Shown: positions 27,235-36,087 of the stretch, in pieces | How the letters are laid out: every line of letters begins with the position of its first letter | Numbering within the stretch: position 1 is the stretch's first letter | Assembly (NCBI GenBank): GCA_015061055.1 | Contig: SUXH01000008.1 | Coordinates: 39,239 to 103,238, forward strand | Direction: 5' to 3' | Length of the DNA: 64,000 bases | DNA from: Bacteroidales bacterium | Lineage (GTDB): Bacteria; Bacteroidota; Bacteroidia; Bacteroidales; Muribaculaceae | The notes under the pieces: model-generated | What the model saw: only the letters and a program-made list of their open reading frames with translations | The model's database searches: none | Told to the model about the DNA's origin: nothing | Made by a program: the position numbers and the translations under genes

Positions 27235-27651
27235 TTATCTCTTGTTTATGTCGTATAACCATTTAAAAAAAATAAATTTCATAAACAAAAAACCTAATAA
27301 TGCTCCTATCAGATTGGCAATTACATCATAGACCGAAGCAGTACGTCCCAATTGCATTGCATCTTGCATATACTCCATCAACAAACTATATACAAAAGAA
27401 ATTGCAACACACACCCACATCGACAATATCGTTATATTTTGGGGATATCTAATTTTAGCCCAATCAACCATAAAAATTAACGTCATTACACAATACACAA
27501 TACAATGTATTACTTTGTCCGCACCTTCAAATAAGCTTATCTTATTTGTATCAAAAGGATTCTTATCAAGTGATATATATGCAACAATCATCACTATCAG
27601 TATTGACATTAGGCCTTTAGGTATTCTATTTATGATTACATTTATTTTCAT
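27235..27651 (-). CDS. VanZ-like family membrane protein
   Basis: A small membrane protein with four hydrophobic helices and the family's 'DKVIHCIVYCVMTLIF' and 'EYMQDAMQLGRTASVYDVIANLIGALLG' regions. The frame is open to 27681, but a strong promoter -7 box (TATCTTTG, 27677-27670) lies inside that extension. Transcription would then begin near 27663, so I place the start at 27651 (MKINVI), giving 138 residues. It is the promoter-proximal gene of the tamB-tamL operon. VanZ-like proteins are poorly characterised; some relate to teicoplanin resistance in Gram-positives, which should not be transferred here. Confidence 0.82.
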   Translation of the reverse strand: MKINVIINRIPKGLMSILIVMIVAYISLDKNPFDTNKISLFEGADKVIHCIVYCVMTLIFMVDWAKIRYPQNITILSMWVCVAISFVYSLLMEYMQDAMQLGRTASVYDVIANLIGALLGFLFMKFIFFKWLYDINKR

Positions 27652-27669
27652 TCTATTAAACATATTATG

Positions 27670-27702
27670 CAAAGATAACATTTATATCTATATTCTACAA
27701 AA
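27670..27702 (-). promoter_or_regulatory. Promoter of vanZ-like/tamB/tamL operon
   Basis: On the minus strand TTG (27700-27698, within TTTTG) is followed after exactly 20 bp by TATCTTTG (27677-27670), matching the Bacteroidota primary-sigma -33 and -7 consensus. It decides the start codon of the VanZ-like gene. Confidence 0.75.
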
Positions 27703-27739
27703 TAACATTAACAGTTTAGTTTATCACACAAATAATTTC

Positions 27740-27747
27740 TAACTTTG
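27740..27747 (+). promoter_or_regulatory. -7 box for first sodium symporter
   Basis: TAACTTTG matches the TAnnTTTG -7 consensus, 45 bp upstream of the transporter start. At the expected -33 position the sequence is TTTAG, not a perfect TTG. It is divergent from the tamB operon promoter about 40 bp away. Confidence 0.55.
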
Positions 27748-27792
27748 CAAATATTATTCAAATTAATCTACTATTTATAAGCAATCTATAGT

Positions 27793-29163
27793 ATGACAAA
27801 AGATACAACATTCAGTTCTAAATTCGGACTTATAGCAGCCACAGTAGGTTCTGCTGTAGGATTAGGAAATGTATGGAGATTTCCAAGTTTAGCTCAAGAA
27901 AATGGAGGTGGAGCATTCCTTTTAGTATATATATGTTGCATTTTCATACTCGGTATACCTGTAATGCTTGCTGAATTTTCACTTGGCAGAGCCGGTCGGT
28001 CTGGCTCTGTAGGGTCATTCAAGAATCTCACTCCCGGCAAGAAATGGTGGATTGCAGGCTGGTTTGGTCTACTTGCATCTTATCTCATATTGGCGTTTTA
28101 TATGGTAGTAGCCGGGTGGACCATTGAATACTTATGGAAATCCCTCACAGGCGAATTATTCGAAGGATTTGCCACAGCTACCAATCAAAGCACATTCTTT
28201 ACCGACAAAATGAAGGACCTTATTATCACAGGTTCGGCTCCAATATTTTGGACGTTCATTATGATTATTCTTAATCTTATTATACTTATTAAAGGCGTAA
28301 AGAAAGGAATAGAAAAGTTTTCCAATATTTTAATGCCTATATTATTTCTTATTCTACTCATTTTTTGTGCTGTTTCACTTTCTTTGCCTAATGCAAGTGA
28401 AGGTCTAAAGTTTTTCTTTATGCCCGACTTTGATAAAATTAATAGCCAAGTCATTATTTCCGCATTAGGTCAAGCATTCTTCTCACTAAGTCTTGGTATG
28501 GGAATTCTTGTCACCTATTCATCATATTTTCCAAAAACCACCAAAATGGTACGCACTTCAATAACCATAACACTATTAGATTTCAGCGTATCAGTTCTTA
28601 TGGGGATTATTATTTTCCCCGCAGTTGTAAGTTTTGGAATTAATGGAAGTGAAGATGTTGCAGGTATGACATTGGTATTCGTCACTTTACCCGAGATATT
28701 TGCTCAAATGATTGGTTCTCAATGGTGGTCGGCTCTATTTTTCCTATTACTTAGTGTAGCTGCCATCACTTCTACTATATCAATTGCCGAAGTATCAATC
28801 GCATTTGTTCACGACCATTTTAAAGTAACTCGAAAGAAAGCTTGCTACATAATACTCTTACCTATGTTCTTGTTCAGCACACTATGCTCTATATCATTAA
28901 ATGGAGTTGAATGGCTACAAATAGCAAATATGCCTTTATTTGATGCTCTCGACAAGTTCACTGCAAATATCATTCTGCCTGCAAGCGCATTTTTGATTTG
29001 TCTTTATGTTGGTTGGGTTCTCCCAAAAAATTTCTTAAAAAACGAACTTACCAATTACGGAACATTCCGTTCGTTTGTTACACCAACCATATTATTCTTG
29101 ATAAGATTTGTATGTCCAATCCTTATCACAATGATCTTCATCACTAATTTCATTAAGATATAA
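27793..29163 (+). CDS. Sodium-dependent transporter, NSS/SNF family
   Basis: This 456-residue polytopic membrane protein has the NSS signature in the first helix, GSAVGLGNVWRFP (about residues 19-31), and GGGAFLLVYICC in helix 2. It has about 11-12 hydrophobic segments, a normal length for prokaryotic members. The family couples sodium entry to uptake of amino acids or related amines; the substrate cannot be read from sequence. A paralogue is encoded at 29511, separated by a small lysine-rich gene. It has its own -7 box at 27740-27747. Confidence 0.92.
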   Translation: MTKDTTFSSKFGLIAATVGSAVGLGNVWRFPSLAQENGGGAFLLVYICCIFILGIPVMLAEFSLGRAGRSGSVGSFKNLTPGKKWWIAGWFGLLASYLILAFYMVVAGWTIEYLWKSLTGELFEGFATATNQSTFFTDKMKDLIITGSAPIFWTFIMIILNLIILIKGVKKGIEKFSNILMPILFLILLIFCAVSLSLPNASEGLKFFFMPDFDKINSQVIISALGQAFFSLSLGMGILVTYSSYFPKTTKMVRTSITITLLDFSVSVLMGIIIFPAVVSFGINGSEDVAGMTLVFVTLPEIFAQMIGSQWWSALFFLLLSVAAITSTISIAEVSIAFVHDHFKVTRKKACYIILLPMFLFSTLCSISLNGVEWLQIANMPLFDALDKFTANIILPASAFLICLYVGWVLPKNFLKNELTNYGTFRSFVTPTILFLIRFVCPILITMIFITNFIKI

Positions 29164-29165
29164 AA

Positions 29166-29465
29166 GTGAAAAAACTCTTAAACGAAATCTTTTCTATCTC
29201 GCGTAATGAGCGAATAGGATTACTATGCTTGATTATTATTTTGCTAATTGTTATTGCTTATACAGCATTTTCATCTCACATCTATGAAAATACTGAATAT
29301 ATCAAGCAAACAACATACAATTTTCAAGCATCGATCGATTCATCTCGTATCGATACAATAACGAAAAAGAAAAAGAAAAAAAAGAAAACCAAACTAAAAA
29401 AATCAGAGAACAGCAAACATCACACTCTCACTGCTACTGATCTTGAAGAAACTAAAACATACTAA
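29166..29465 (+). CDS. Small membrane protein with Lys-rich tail (HHH-protein N-terminus relic?)
   Basis: A 99-residue frame starts with GTG 2 bp after the first transporter's stop. It has one transmembrane helix (about residues 18-35) preceded by FSISRNERIG. This resembles the FxFSRGERRG start of Bacteroidota helix-hairpin-helix (ComEA-like) proteins, but no HHH repeats follow. The tail contains a near-uninterrupted lysine run at about 67-79, encoded by an A-rich tract (29363-29390, longest A-run 8). It ends at TKTY with no continuation in another frame before the next gene. It may be a genuine small protein or the stub of a decayed HHH protein. Confidence 0.6.
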   Translation: MKKLLNEIFSISRNERIGLLCLIIILLIVIAYTAFSSHIYENTEYIKQTTYNFQASIDSSRIDTITKKKKKKKKTKLKKSENSKHHTLTATDLEETKTY

Positions 29466-29510
29466 AACAATTTATAATAACATTCTACTCACACTTTTGA
29501 ATTTAAAACT

Positions 29511-30878
29511 ATGTCAGAAAGAGCTCAATTCGCAACTAAAATGGGTGTAATAGCCACTTCAGTAGGTTCAGCTGTTGGATTAGGAAATATTTGGAGATTT
29601 CCTTATGAAGCTGGTGTGCATGGCGGTGGAGCATTCATCCTCATTTATATTTTATGTGTTCTATTACTCGGAATTCCTGTTATTATAGCCGAATTTGTTA
29701 TTGGACGATCAACACACAAAAATGCTAATAGTGCAATCAAGCTACTCGCTCCAGGTAGCAAATTCCGCTATGTTTCTTATATAGGCATCATTGCTTCAGT
29801 AATGATTCTAAGTTTCTATTCTGTAGTTGCAGGATGGATTTTAGAGTATTTATTCCAATCAATAATAGGTAATCTTAACGGACATACATCACAAGAATAC
29901 TCTGAGATGTTCAATTCGCTTACAGGTTCTCCTTGGCGCTCTGTTTTATGGACAACTTTGTTCCTTGGAGCAAACTTTTTCATTCTTCGAAAAGGTGTAC
30001 AAAAAGGTATTGAACGCATATCAAATCTACTGATGCCAATACTATTCCTTTTACTTCTATTATTCTGTGTCAACTCTCTATTATTGCCAAATGCTCAAAA
30101 AGGGATTGAATTTATGTTCCGCCCCGATTTCACACAAATATCACCAAGTATGATTGTCGGCGCTATGGGACAGGCTTTTTTCTCACTTAGTCTTGGATTG
30201 ACATGTTTACTCACTTATGCATCTTATTTCAACGACAAAACACCACTTGTAAAAAGTGCCACTATAATCGCTATTCTTGACACTTTTGTAGCTATTTTGG
30301 CAGGTATAATTATTTTCCCGGCAGTTTTCTCTTTTGGAGCCGAACCTACTGCAGGACCCAAATTAGTATTTGAAATCTTGCCAAACATATTCCAACAGAT
30401 GCCCGGAGGATACTTGTGGTCAATTGCTTTCTTTATTTTACTTTTCTTTGCTTCCATCACCTCTACAATATCGATGAGCGAAATTTTTATCACATTCTGT
30501 ACTGAAGAGTATCGAATGAGCCGCAAGAAAGCAACTCGTATCAACATAGCCATTGCTCTTGTTCTCGGTACATTATGTGCATTATCATTCAATTCTCTTA
30601 GTCATATCACACTATTTGACAAGACTGTTTTCGATCTTTTCGACTATATATCATCCAACATTATGCTCCCTGCTGGAGGATTTATTCTTGCGGTTTTCGT
30701 TGGTTGGGTAATGAACAAGAACATTGTAAAAAAACAACTCACCAACAATGGGGAACTTAACGTTCGCACTATGAGACCAATCCTATTTTGCATCAAATAT
30801 GTTGCGCCTATTGCAATTGTCGTCATATTCTTATACGTTATAGGTTTTTTTGACTACGTCTCAACTTTGTTATTTTAG
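29511..30878 (+). CDS. Sodium-dependent transporter, NSS/SNF family (paralogue)
   Basis: This 455-residue homologue of the transporter at 27793 has the same helix-1 signature (GSAVGLGNIWRFP) and overall helix pattern (GQAFFSLSLG near residue 222 in both). The two read as an old tandem duplication: motifs are shared, but the intervening sequences and C-termini differ clearly. No separate promoter with both elements is visible in the 45 bp upstream, so co-transcription with the upstream pair is plausible. The substrate is unknown, and may differ from that of the first copy. Confidence 0.92.
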   Translation: MSERAQFATKMGVIATSVGSAVGLGNIWRFPYEAGVHGGGAFILIYILCVLLLGIPVIIAEFVIGRSTHKNANSAIKLLAPGSKFRYVSYIGIIASVMILSFYSVVAGWILEYLFQSIIGNLNGHTSQEYSEMFNSLTGSPWRSVLWTTLFLGANFFILRKGVQKGIERISNLLMPILFLLLLLFCVNSLLLPNAQKGIEFMFRPDFTQISPSMIVGAMGQAFFSLSLGLTCLLTYASYFNDKTPLVKSATIIAILDTFVAILAGIIIFPAVFSFGAEPTAGPKLVFEILPNIFQQMPGGYLWSIAFFILLFFASITSTISMSEIFITFCTEEYRMSRKKATRINIAIALVLGTLCALSFNSLSHITLFDKTVFDLFDYISSNIMLPAGGFILAVFVGWVMNKNIVKKQLTNNGELNVRTMRPILFCIKYVAPIAIVVIFLYVIGFFDYVSTLLF

Positions 30879-30923
30879 AATAATTCACTAATTTAGCGAT
30901 GAATTTGTTATTGTGCTAACAAA

Positions 30924-31772
30924 ATGTATAATTTCACCCCATATAGTATCACATTAAGAGGCTCAATTGTTAACATCAATGAGCCTTGGGTGATGGGCAT
31001 ACTCAATCTTACACCCGATTCGTTCTATGGTAATAGCCGTTGCAACGAATCGGATAAAATAGAGAAGCGAGTGATTCAGATTATACAGGAAGGTGCTAAA
31101 ATCATCGATATTGGAGGATATTCCTCTCGTCCCGGTGCAATCGACATCTCTCTTGAAGAAGAATATTCTCGCTTAGCCAAAGGATTAGATATTATCAAGC
31201 GAGTAGCTCCTGATGCTCTCATTTCGGTCGACACGTTTCGCTCCGAGATTGTACGCCTATGTGTCAATGAATGGGGCATTGACATCATCAACGACATTTC
31301 AGGTGGCAATCTCGATTGCAAGATGTTTAGCACTGTTGCTTCTTTGGGTATCCCCTATATTCTTATGCATATGCGTGGTACACCTGTCTCTATGTCACAG
31401 TTCACTCAATATAACGATGTTACAATAGATGTTATAGATGAACTTGCACAGAAAACAAAGGTATTAGAAGAAAAAGGAGTACAAAATATAATAATTGATC
31501 CGGGGTTTGGATTTAGTAAAACCCTGAATCAGAACTTTGAAATGATGAAGAACCTTGATGCTTTCCACAAGTTGCACAAACCTATTCTTGTGGGAATTTC
31601 TCGTAAATCAATGATTTACAGGACACTTGAAGGTTATCCGGAAACTACTCTTAATGGCACTACAGTTCTCAACACAATAGCACTGACCAAAGGTGCTCAC
31701 ATTCTTCGTGTACACGACGTAAAAGAAGCCGTCGAAGCAATAAAACTAATTAACAAAACCACTAAAAGCTAA
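30924..31772 (+). CDS. folP: Dihydropteroate synthase
   Basis: This 282-residue TIM-barrel enzyme of folate synthesis joins 4-aminobenzoate to dihydropterin pyrophosphate. Both pterin-binding signatures are present: GILNLTPDSF (about residues 25-34) and DIGGYSSRPGA (about 62-72). 'IIDPGFGFSKT' and 'VGISRKSMI' follow in the expected order. Length is normal. The cdaA gene begins 23 bp downstream, a gene pair I remember as common in Bacteroidota. It is cytoplasmic and is the usual target of sulfonamides. Confidence 0.95.
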   Translation: MYNFTPYSITLRGSIVNINEPWVMGILNLTPDSFYGNSRCNESDKIEKRVIQIIQEGAKIIDIGGYSSRPGAIDISLEEEYSRLAKGLDIIKRVAPDALISVDTFRSEIVRLCVNEWGIDIINDISGGNLDCKMFSTVASLGIPYILMHMRGTPVSMSQFTQYNDVTIDVIDELAQKTKVLEEKGVQNIIIDPGFGFSKTLNQNFEMMKNLDAFHKLHKPILVGISRKSMIYRTLEGYPETTLNGTTVLNTIALTKGAHILRVHDVKEAVEAIKLINKTTKS

Positions 31773-31795
31773 CACATTTATAAAGCTACCATATT

Positions 31796-32557
31796 ATGGA
31801 ATTTGGAATAAAAGACATTATCGACATTCTCATTACAGCAACAGTTCTTTTCTACACATATAAAACGATGAAAGAATCAGGAACACTGAATATTTTCCTC
31901 GGAGTATTGGCATTCATCGTTTTATGGATTGTAGTTTCTAAGATACTTGATATGCAACTCATTGGTAGCATTATGGATAAGTTCATCAACATCGGGCTTA
32001 TTATCATCGTAATCCTATTCCAAGAGCAAATCAAAAAATTCCTTGTCGAATTGGGTTCTAAAAAACGATGGAGTTTCTTCCGAAAAATCTTCTCTCGCAA
32101 GAACGATAGCACACCTGATACAGAATGGATAATACCTGTTGTTTATGCTTGTATGAGTATGTCAAAAAGCAAAACCGGAGCACTCATTGTTATCGAGCAG
32201 AAAGTCCCTCTCGAAAACTATGAACGAACAGGAGACAGAATAGATGCTAAAATCAATACACGACTTATCGAAAATATCTTCTTTAAAAACAGTCCTTTGC
32301 ACGATGGAGCATTGATTATCTCAAATGACAAGCTCGCCGCAGCCGGTTGCATTATGCCTGTGTCGCACGACACAAGCCTTCCTCGTTATCTCGGTCTACG
32401 TCATCGTGCCGCTCTTGGCATAGCTCAAGCAACCGATGCAATAGCTGTCATTGTTTCCGAAGAGACCGGTAATATTTCTCTTGCTTATAAAGGACAGCTC
32501 TATGCTAAGCTCAATAGTACTGATCTCGAAAAACGCTTGTCTCAAATCTCGATATAA
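31796..32557 (+). CDS. cdaA: Diadenylate cyclase CdaA
   Basis: This 253-residue enzyme makes c-di-AMP from two ATP. Three N-terminal transmembrane helices span about residues 7-25, 31-51 and 61-77. The DisA_N/DAC catalytic domain follows, with DGA at 170-172 and RHR at 202-204, both required for activity in the family. This architecture is that of CdaA/DacA rather than DisA. It lies 23 bp after folP. No CdaR or glmM gene is adjacent, unlike in Firmicutes. c-di-AMP typically controls potassium, osmotic and cell-wall homeostasis. Confidence 0.95.
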   Translation: MEFGIKDIIDILITATVLFYTYKTMKESGTLNIFLGVLAFIVLWIVVSKILDMQLIGSIMDKFINIGLIIIVILFQEQIKKFLVELGSKKRWSFFRKIFSRKNDSTPDTEWIIPVVYACMSMSKSKTGALIVIEQKVPLENYERTGDRIDAKINTRLIENIFFKNSPLHDGALIISNDKLAAAGCIMPVSHDTSLPRYLGLRHRAALGIAQATDAIAVIVSEETGNISLAYKGQLYAKLNSTDLEKRLSQISI

Positions 32558-32618
32558 CAATAAGATTCTTGAAATCTGATTAAGATTCACCCTTAATATG
32601 TTAATAAATACTAAAAAT

Positions 32619-32657
32619 GGGGGGGGTAAAATATTATATGTATTTATTTTACCTTTG
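32619..32657 (+). promoter_or_regulatory. G8 tract and -7 box upstream of TonB-receptor-like gene
   Basis: A run of eight G (32619-32626) lies 23 bp upstream of TACCTTTG (32650-32657), a perfect TAnnTTTG -7 box. The G-run therefore falls at the -33 to spacer region, where a length change would alter promoter geometry. No TTG is present at the usual -33 distance. Confidence 0.55.
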
Positions 32658-32751
32658 CTAATAATTCTTAATTTCAACCTAAATTGTGCAACGAATTATA
32701 TCATCGACACGTCTAATAGGTAAATTTTCTAAAACTAAAACAACAAACATT

Positions 32752-35157
32752 ATGCAAAGGAACTTTTTACTTTTTTGTACACTCTTAATTTCAATAACTC
32801 ACTCATACGCACAATATATCGTTAAAGGTTGTGTTACCGACTCCACTAACACCGGTGAACCTTATGCCACTGTGCGCATATTCTATCAATCAAGCACAGA
32901 CAAAGCTATAAAAATAGGCACTACCGATATCAACGGTAATTTCAAACAGGAAATTCCTACTGCAGGTAAATATACACTCAACATCACATCGGTTGGTAAG
33001 TCGCCTATCAACAAAGAATTCGAACTTTCCGCCACAAAGAAAACCTTCGATTTCGGCACTTTAATCATAAAAGCCGATGCAACTATGCTTGCCGGAGTGG
33101 AAGTAGTAGCACAAAAACCTCTTATTACCACCGAGATTGACCGATTAAGTTACGATATTCAAGCCGACGAAGAAAGCAAAACAAGCAACATTTTTGATAT
33201 GCTTCGCAAAGTACCTATGGTTACAATCGACGGTGAAGACAAAATTCTCGTGAATGGCAGTAGCAATTTCAAGATTTACAAGAACGGACGACCTAACACC
33301 AGTTGGAGCAACAATCCTAAGGAAGTACTTAAATCTATACCCGCAAGTATGATTAAGCGTATTGAGGTTATTACAGAACCCGGGGCGAAATACGACGCCG
33401 AAGGTGTAAGTGGTATACTAAACATCATTACCGATGAAAATAGCATCATAAATGGTATTGTGGGAAGTGTGAGTGCAAATGCAAACACCAATGAAATGTG
33501 TGGTGCAAATACTTATCTCACCACACAATTCGGCAAACTTACTACTTCCATAAACTATAATTTCAGCACACTTGGTAAAGCGAATACTACGCCATATCAA
33601 GAAGGTGAGTATTATTATACTGAGTCAGGTAACCATTTAACCTATACCGGTGAAAATAAAATCAATAACGGAGGATTTCACTATGGTAACATAGAAGCAA
33701 GTTACGAGATTGACACACTAAACCTCATCACACTCTCTTTTGGTGGATATTTGTTTGATCTCAACTCTACTAACAATCAAAATATAACAATGAGCAATCA
33801 GTTTGGTGATTTGATATATAGATATAATTTGATTTCAAGCAGCCCCAAATATAACTATTTTGATTTCAATGGGAAACTCGACTACCAACATCTAACTCAT
33901 CGAAAAGGTGAAGCACTAACATTTTCATATCTATTGTCCACAACTAATCAAGAGAATATATCAAATGTAACATACGATGACACTGAAAATTTCCCTCTTA
34001 ACTATGATAGCGTTTACAATCGTAGCAACTTAAAATTCTATGAACATACGTTCCAATTCGACTGGACTCGACCATTTGCCGAAAAGCACAAGGTGGAAAT
34101 GGGATTGAAATATATATTACGACAAAACTTTAGTAATACTTTATATCAATATAATAACGGAATTAACGATAATACAGATTTCGACCATATCACAAATATC
34201 GGCGCTGCTTACACTGAATATTCATATAATAGCAAGCGTTGGGGAGCAAGAGCTGGATTACGTTACGAAATAGCGCATATTAAAGGTAAATATCCTAATA
34301 GCGACAAAGCATCTTTCAGTAGTTATATACCAGATCTTGTGCCTACTCTTAGTCTTAGCTATAAAATTAATGATGCAAACACATTGAAGCTAAACTACTC
34401 TACTCGCATCAATCGCCCGGGTATCAGTTACCTAAACCCTGCTATTAACGAGAGTCCTACTACTATTTCTTTCGGTAATCCCGATCTTGAAAGTACTCGC
34501 CGCAACAATGCACGAATATCATACTCATTAATGAAGCAAAAAATTGTAATCTCCACTTCACTTGGATTTGCGTGGGCAAACAATGCTCTTTCAGGATTAG
34601 AATACGTAGAAGATAACATAAAATATTACACCTATGCCAACAACGGTAAAACTTGCTCTCTCGGTTGTGATCTGTATGCTCAATGGACTGCAACAAAATC
34701 TACACAATTAGTTTTTAATGGTAACGTTTCTCGAAAACGATACTCAAATACTCAGAATTTAGTAAATGAAGGTTGGGGAGGTTATTTCTATGCTAATGTA
34801 AAGCAAAATTTACCTTGGAAATTAATCCTAAATGCAAATGTCAATTACTGGAATAGTGGAATTAGCGATACTTATTCTTCGGGAATGTCATTCTTTCAAT
34901 ATGGTTTTAATCTTAGCCGTTCTTTCCTAAAAGAAGACAGATTGACAGTGAAACTTGGAGCGCAAAACCCATTCTCTGGTAAATATCATCAAATCACACA
35001 AAACACTACCAATGGCGACCGCATCGGCTACAACACTTCTCATAGCATTAATAGAGCTTTTGGAATCAACATTTCTTATCGTTTCGGTTCACTTAAAGCA
35101 AGTGTAAAGAAAACTAACAAAACAATCACTAACGACGACCTCGAAGGACGTAAATAA
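32752..35157 (+). CDS. TonB-receptor-like outer-membrane beta-barrel protein
   Basis: I start this at the ATG at 32752 because it gives a clean signal peptide (MQRNFLLFCTLLISITHSYAQ-type, about 21 residues); the frame opens 66 bp further upstream. The mature protein has a carboxypeptidase-regulatory-like beta-sandwich (about 22-110), a plug-like domain with 'IPASMIKRIEVITEPGAKYDAEGVSGILNI' (about 190-230), and a large barrel typical of the 'outer membrane protein beta-barrel family'. There is no SusD partner, so it is not a standard Sus pair. The substrate is unknown. A G8 tract upstream suggests variable expression, and an intrinsic terminator at 35201-35238 ends the unit. Confidence 0.88.
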   Translation: MQRNFLLFCTLLISITHSYAQYIVKGCVTDSTNTGEPYATVRIFYQSSTDKAIKIGTTDINGNFKQEIPTAGKYTLNITSVGKSPINKEFELSATKKTFDFGTLIIKADATMLAGVEVVAQKPLITTEIDRLSYDIQADEESKTSNIFDMLRKVPMVTIDGEDKILVNGSSNFKIYKNGRPNTSWSNNPKEVLKSIPASMIKRIEVITEPGAKYDAEGVSGILNIITDENSIINGIVGSVSANANTNEMCGANTYLTTQFGKLTTSINYNFSTLGKANTTPYQEGEYYYTESGNHLTYTGENKINNGGFHYGNIEASYEIDTLNLITLSFGGYLFDLNSTNNQNITMSNQFGDLIYRYNLISSSPKYNYFDFNGKLDYQHLTHRKGEALTFSYLLSTTNQENISNVTYDDTENFPLNYDSVYNRSNLKFYEHTFQFDWTRPFAEKHKVEMGLKYILRQNFSNTLYQYNNGINDNTDFDHITNIGAAYTEYSYNSKRWGARAGLRYEIAHIKGKYPNSDKASFSSYIPDLVPTLSLSYKINDANTLKLNYSTRINRPGISYLNPAINESPTTISFGNPDLESTRRNNARISYSLMKQKIVISTSLGFAWANNALSGLEYVEDNIKYYTYANNGKTCSLGCDLYAQWTATKSTQLVFNGNVSRKRYSNTQNLVNEGWGGYFYANVKQNLPWKLILNANVNYWNSGISDTYSSGMSFFQYGFNLSRSFLKEDRLTVKLGAQNPFSGKYHQITQNTTNGDRIGYNTSHSINRAFGINISYRFGSLKASVKKTNKTITNDDLEGRK

Positions 35158-35200
35158 AAATATCGTTTTAACAAGTATATTAAAAAAACATCACTTACTC

Positions 35201-35238
35201 AATGACTGCGCACTATTTTGTACACAGTCATTTTTTTT
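35201..35238 (+). terminator. Intrinsic terminator after the TonB-receptor-like gene
   Basis: AATGACTG (35201-35208) pairs with CAGTCATT (35225-35232) and is followed by an eight-T run (35231-35238). The stem includes the upstream ATG at 35202 of the next frame, which argues against that start. Confidence 0.8.
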
Positions 35239-35268
35239 CAAAAGCAACTTTTTTGTGTAAAATTTATG

Positions 35269-35276
35269 TATCTTTG
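35269..35276 (+). promoter_or_regulatory. -7 box for PAP2 gene
   Basis: TATCTTTG matches the -7 consensus just 7 bp before the ATG at 35283, so the transcript would have almost no leader. No TTG lies at the normal -33 spacing; a TTTTG is present but only about 13 bp away. Confidence 0.5.
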
Positions 35277-35282
35277 TACTCA

Positions 35283-36059
35283 ATGAGAATAGGCCACATC
35301 ATATTATACGTTATCGTTTTTGTTCTGTTTTTTCCTTTTAAATCACAAGCAACCGAAAAGGCTGATACCCTTAACGAACAAAGAGCTATAAACAATTGTA
35401 AATTCAATGCTAAGCATTTGATTTTACCAGGTACACTTATAGCTGTAGGAGCAAGTAGCCTATTCTTTTCTCCTATGGAAGACCTCGACCATTCTTTGCA
35501 GAAAGATTTTCAAGAACTAAGAAGTAATCATCATTCTATTGAATTAGACGAATATTTGCGTTTCCTACCGATTGCCACCAATTACGCATTACATTTCACA
35601 GGCGTGAAGAGCGGTTACGACACAAGGGAGCAACTGCTGCTTACTGCAACTTCATTTGTAACTATGTATGCGCTCACGCAAGGACTTAAACACACAATCG
35701 ACAGAAAACGTCCTGATGGCTCCGACAACCACTCATTCCCTTCGGGACACGTAGCCACAGCATTCCTTGGTGCAGAACAATTACGAATGAACTATGGTAC
35801 TTGGTGGGGATTGGCAGGCTACAGCGTAGCCACAGGTACTGCATTTCTCCGACTCTACAACAATCGCCATTGGTTTAGCGATGTAATCGGTGCAGCCGGT
35901 ATTGGTATACTCAGCGCACGCATTGGCTATTGGCTGCTTCCTTGGGAAAAATGCGTATTTGGGCTCAACAAGAACAAATCAAGCGTAAATATTTTTGCAA
36001 TGCCCACATTCGATACATACAATAGTAGCTATGGGCTTGCTATGACAATCCAATTCTAA
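35283..36059 (+). CDS. PAP2-superfamily phosphatase
   Basis: The frame opens at 35202, but that ATG lies in a terminator stem and upstream of a -7 box, so I start at 35283 (MRIGHIILYV), which gives a signal peptide ending SQA. The protein is then 258 residues. It carries the three PAP2 catalytic motifs: KHTIDRKRP, PSGH, and RLYNNRHWFSD (R-x5-H-x3-D). Members dephosphorylate lipid phosphates such as undecaprenyl pyrophosphate, phosphatidyl phosphates or lipid A at the periplasmic face; the substrate here is not determined. The C-terminus ends in a strand-like TIQF. Confidence 0.88.
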   Translation: MRIGHIILYVIVFVLFFPFKSQATEKADTLNEQRAINNCKFNAKHLILPGTLIAVGASSLFFSPMEDLDHSLQKDFQELRSNHHSIELDEYLRFLPIATNYALHFTGVKSGYDTREQLLLTATSFVTMYALTQGLKHTIDRKRPDGSDNHSFPSGHVATAFLGAEQLRMNYGTWWGLAGYSVATGTAFLRLYNNRHWFSDVIGAAGIGILSARIGYWLLPWEKCVFGLNKNKSSVNIFAMPTFDTYNSSYGLAMTIQF

Positions 36060-36087
36060 TTATACTTTAAGCAACAAAATCAATTTT

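Noticed and set aside
27652..27681. Upstream start of the VanZ-like frame
   Set aside because: It contains the promoter -7 box, so it is unlikely to be transcribed.
29363..29390. A-rich tract as a sequencing artefact
   Set aside because: The frame stays open on both sides and encodes a consistent Lys-rich tail, so I treat it as real while noting slippage risk.
32686..32751. Upstream start of the TonB-receptor-like frame
   Set aside because: The extension is polar and would bury the clear signal peptide that starts at 32752.
35202..35282. Upstream start of the PAP2 frame
   Set aside because: The ATG is inside a terminator stem and upstream of a -7 box; the later Met gives a clean signal peptide.
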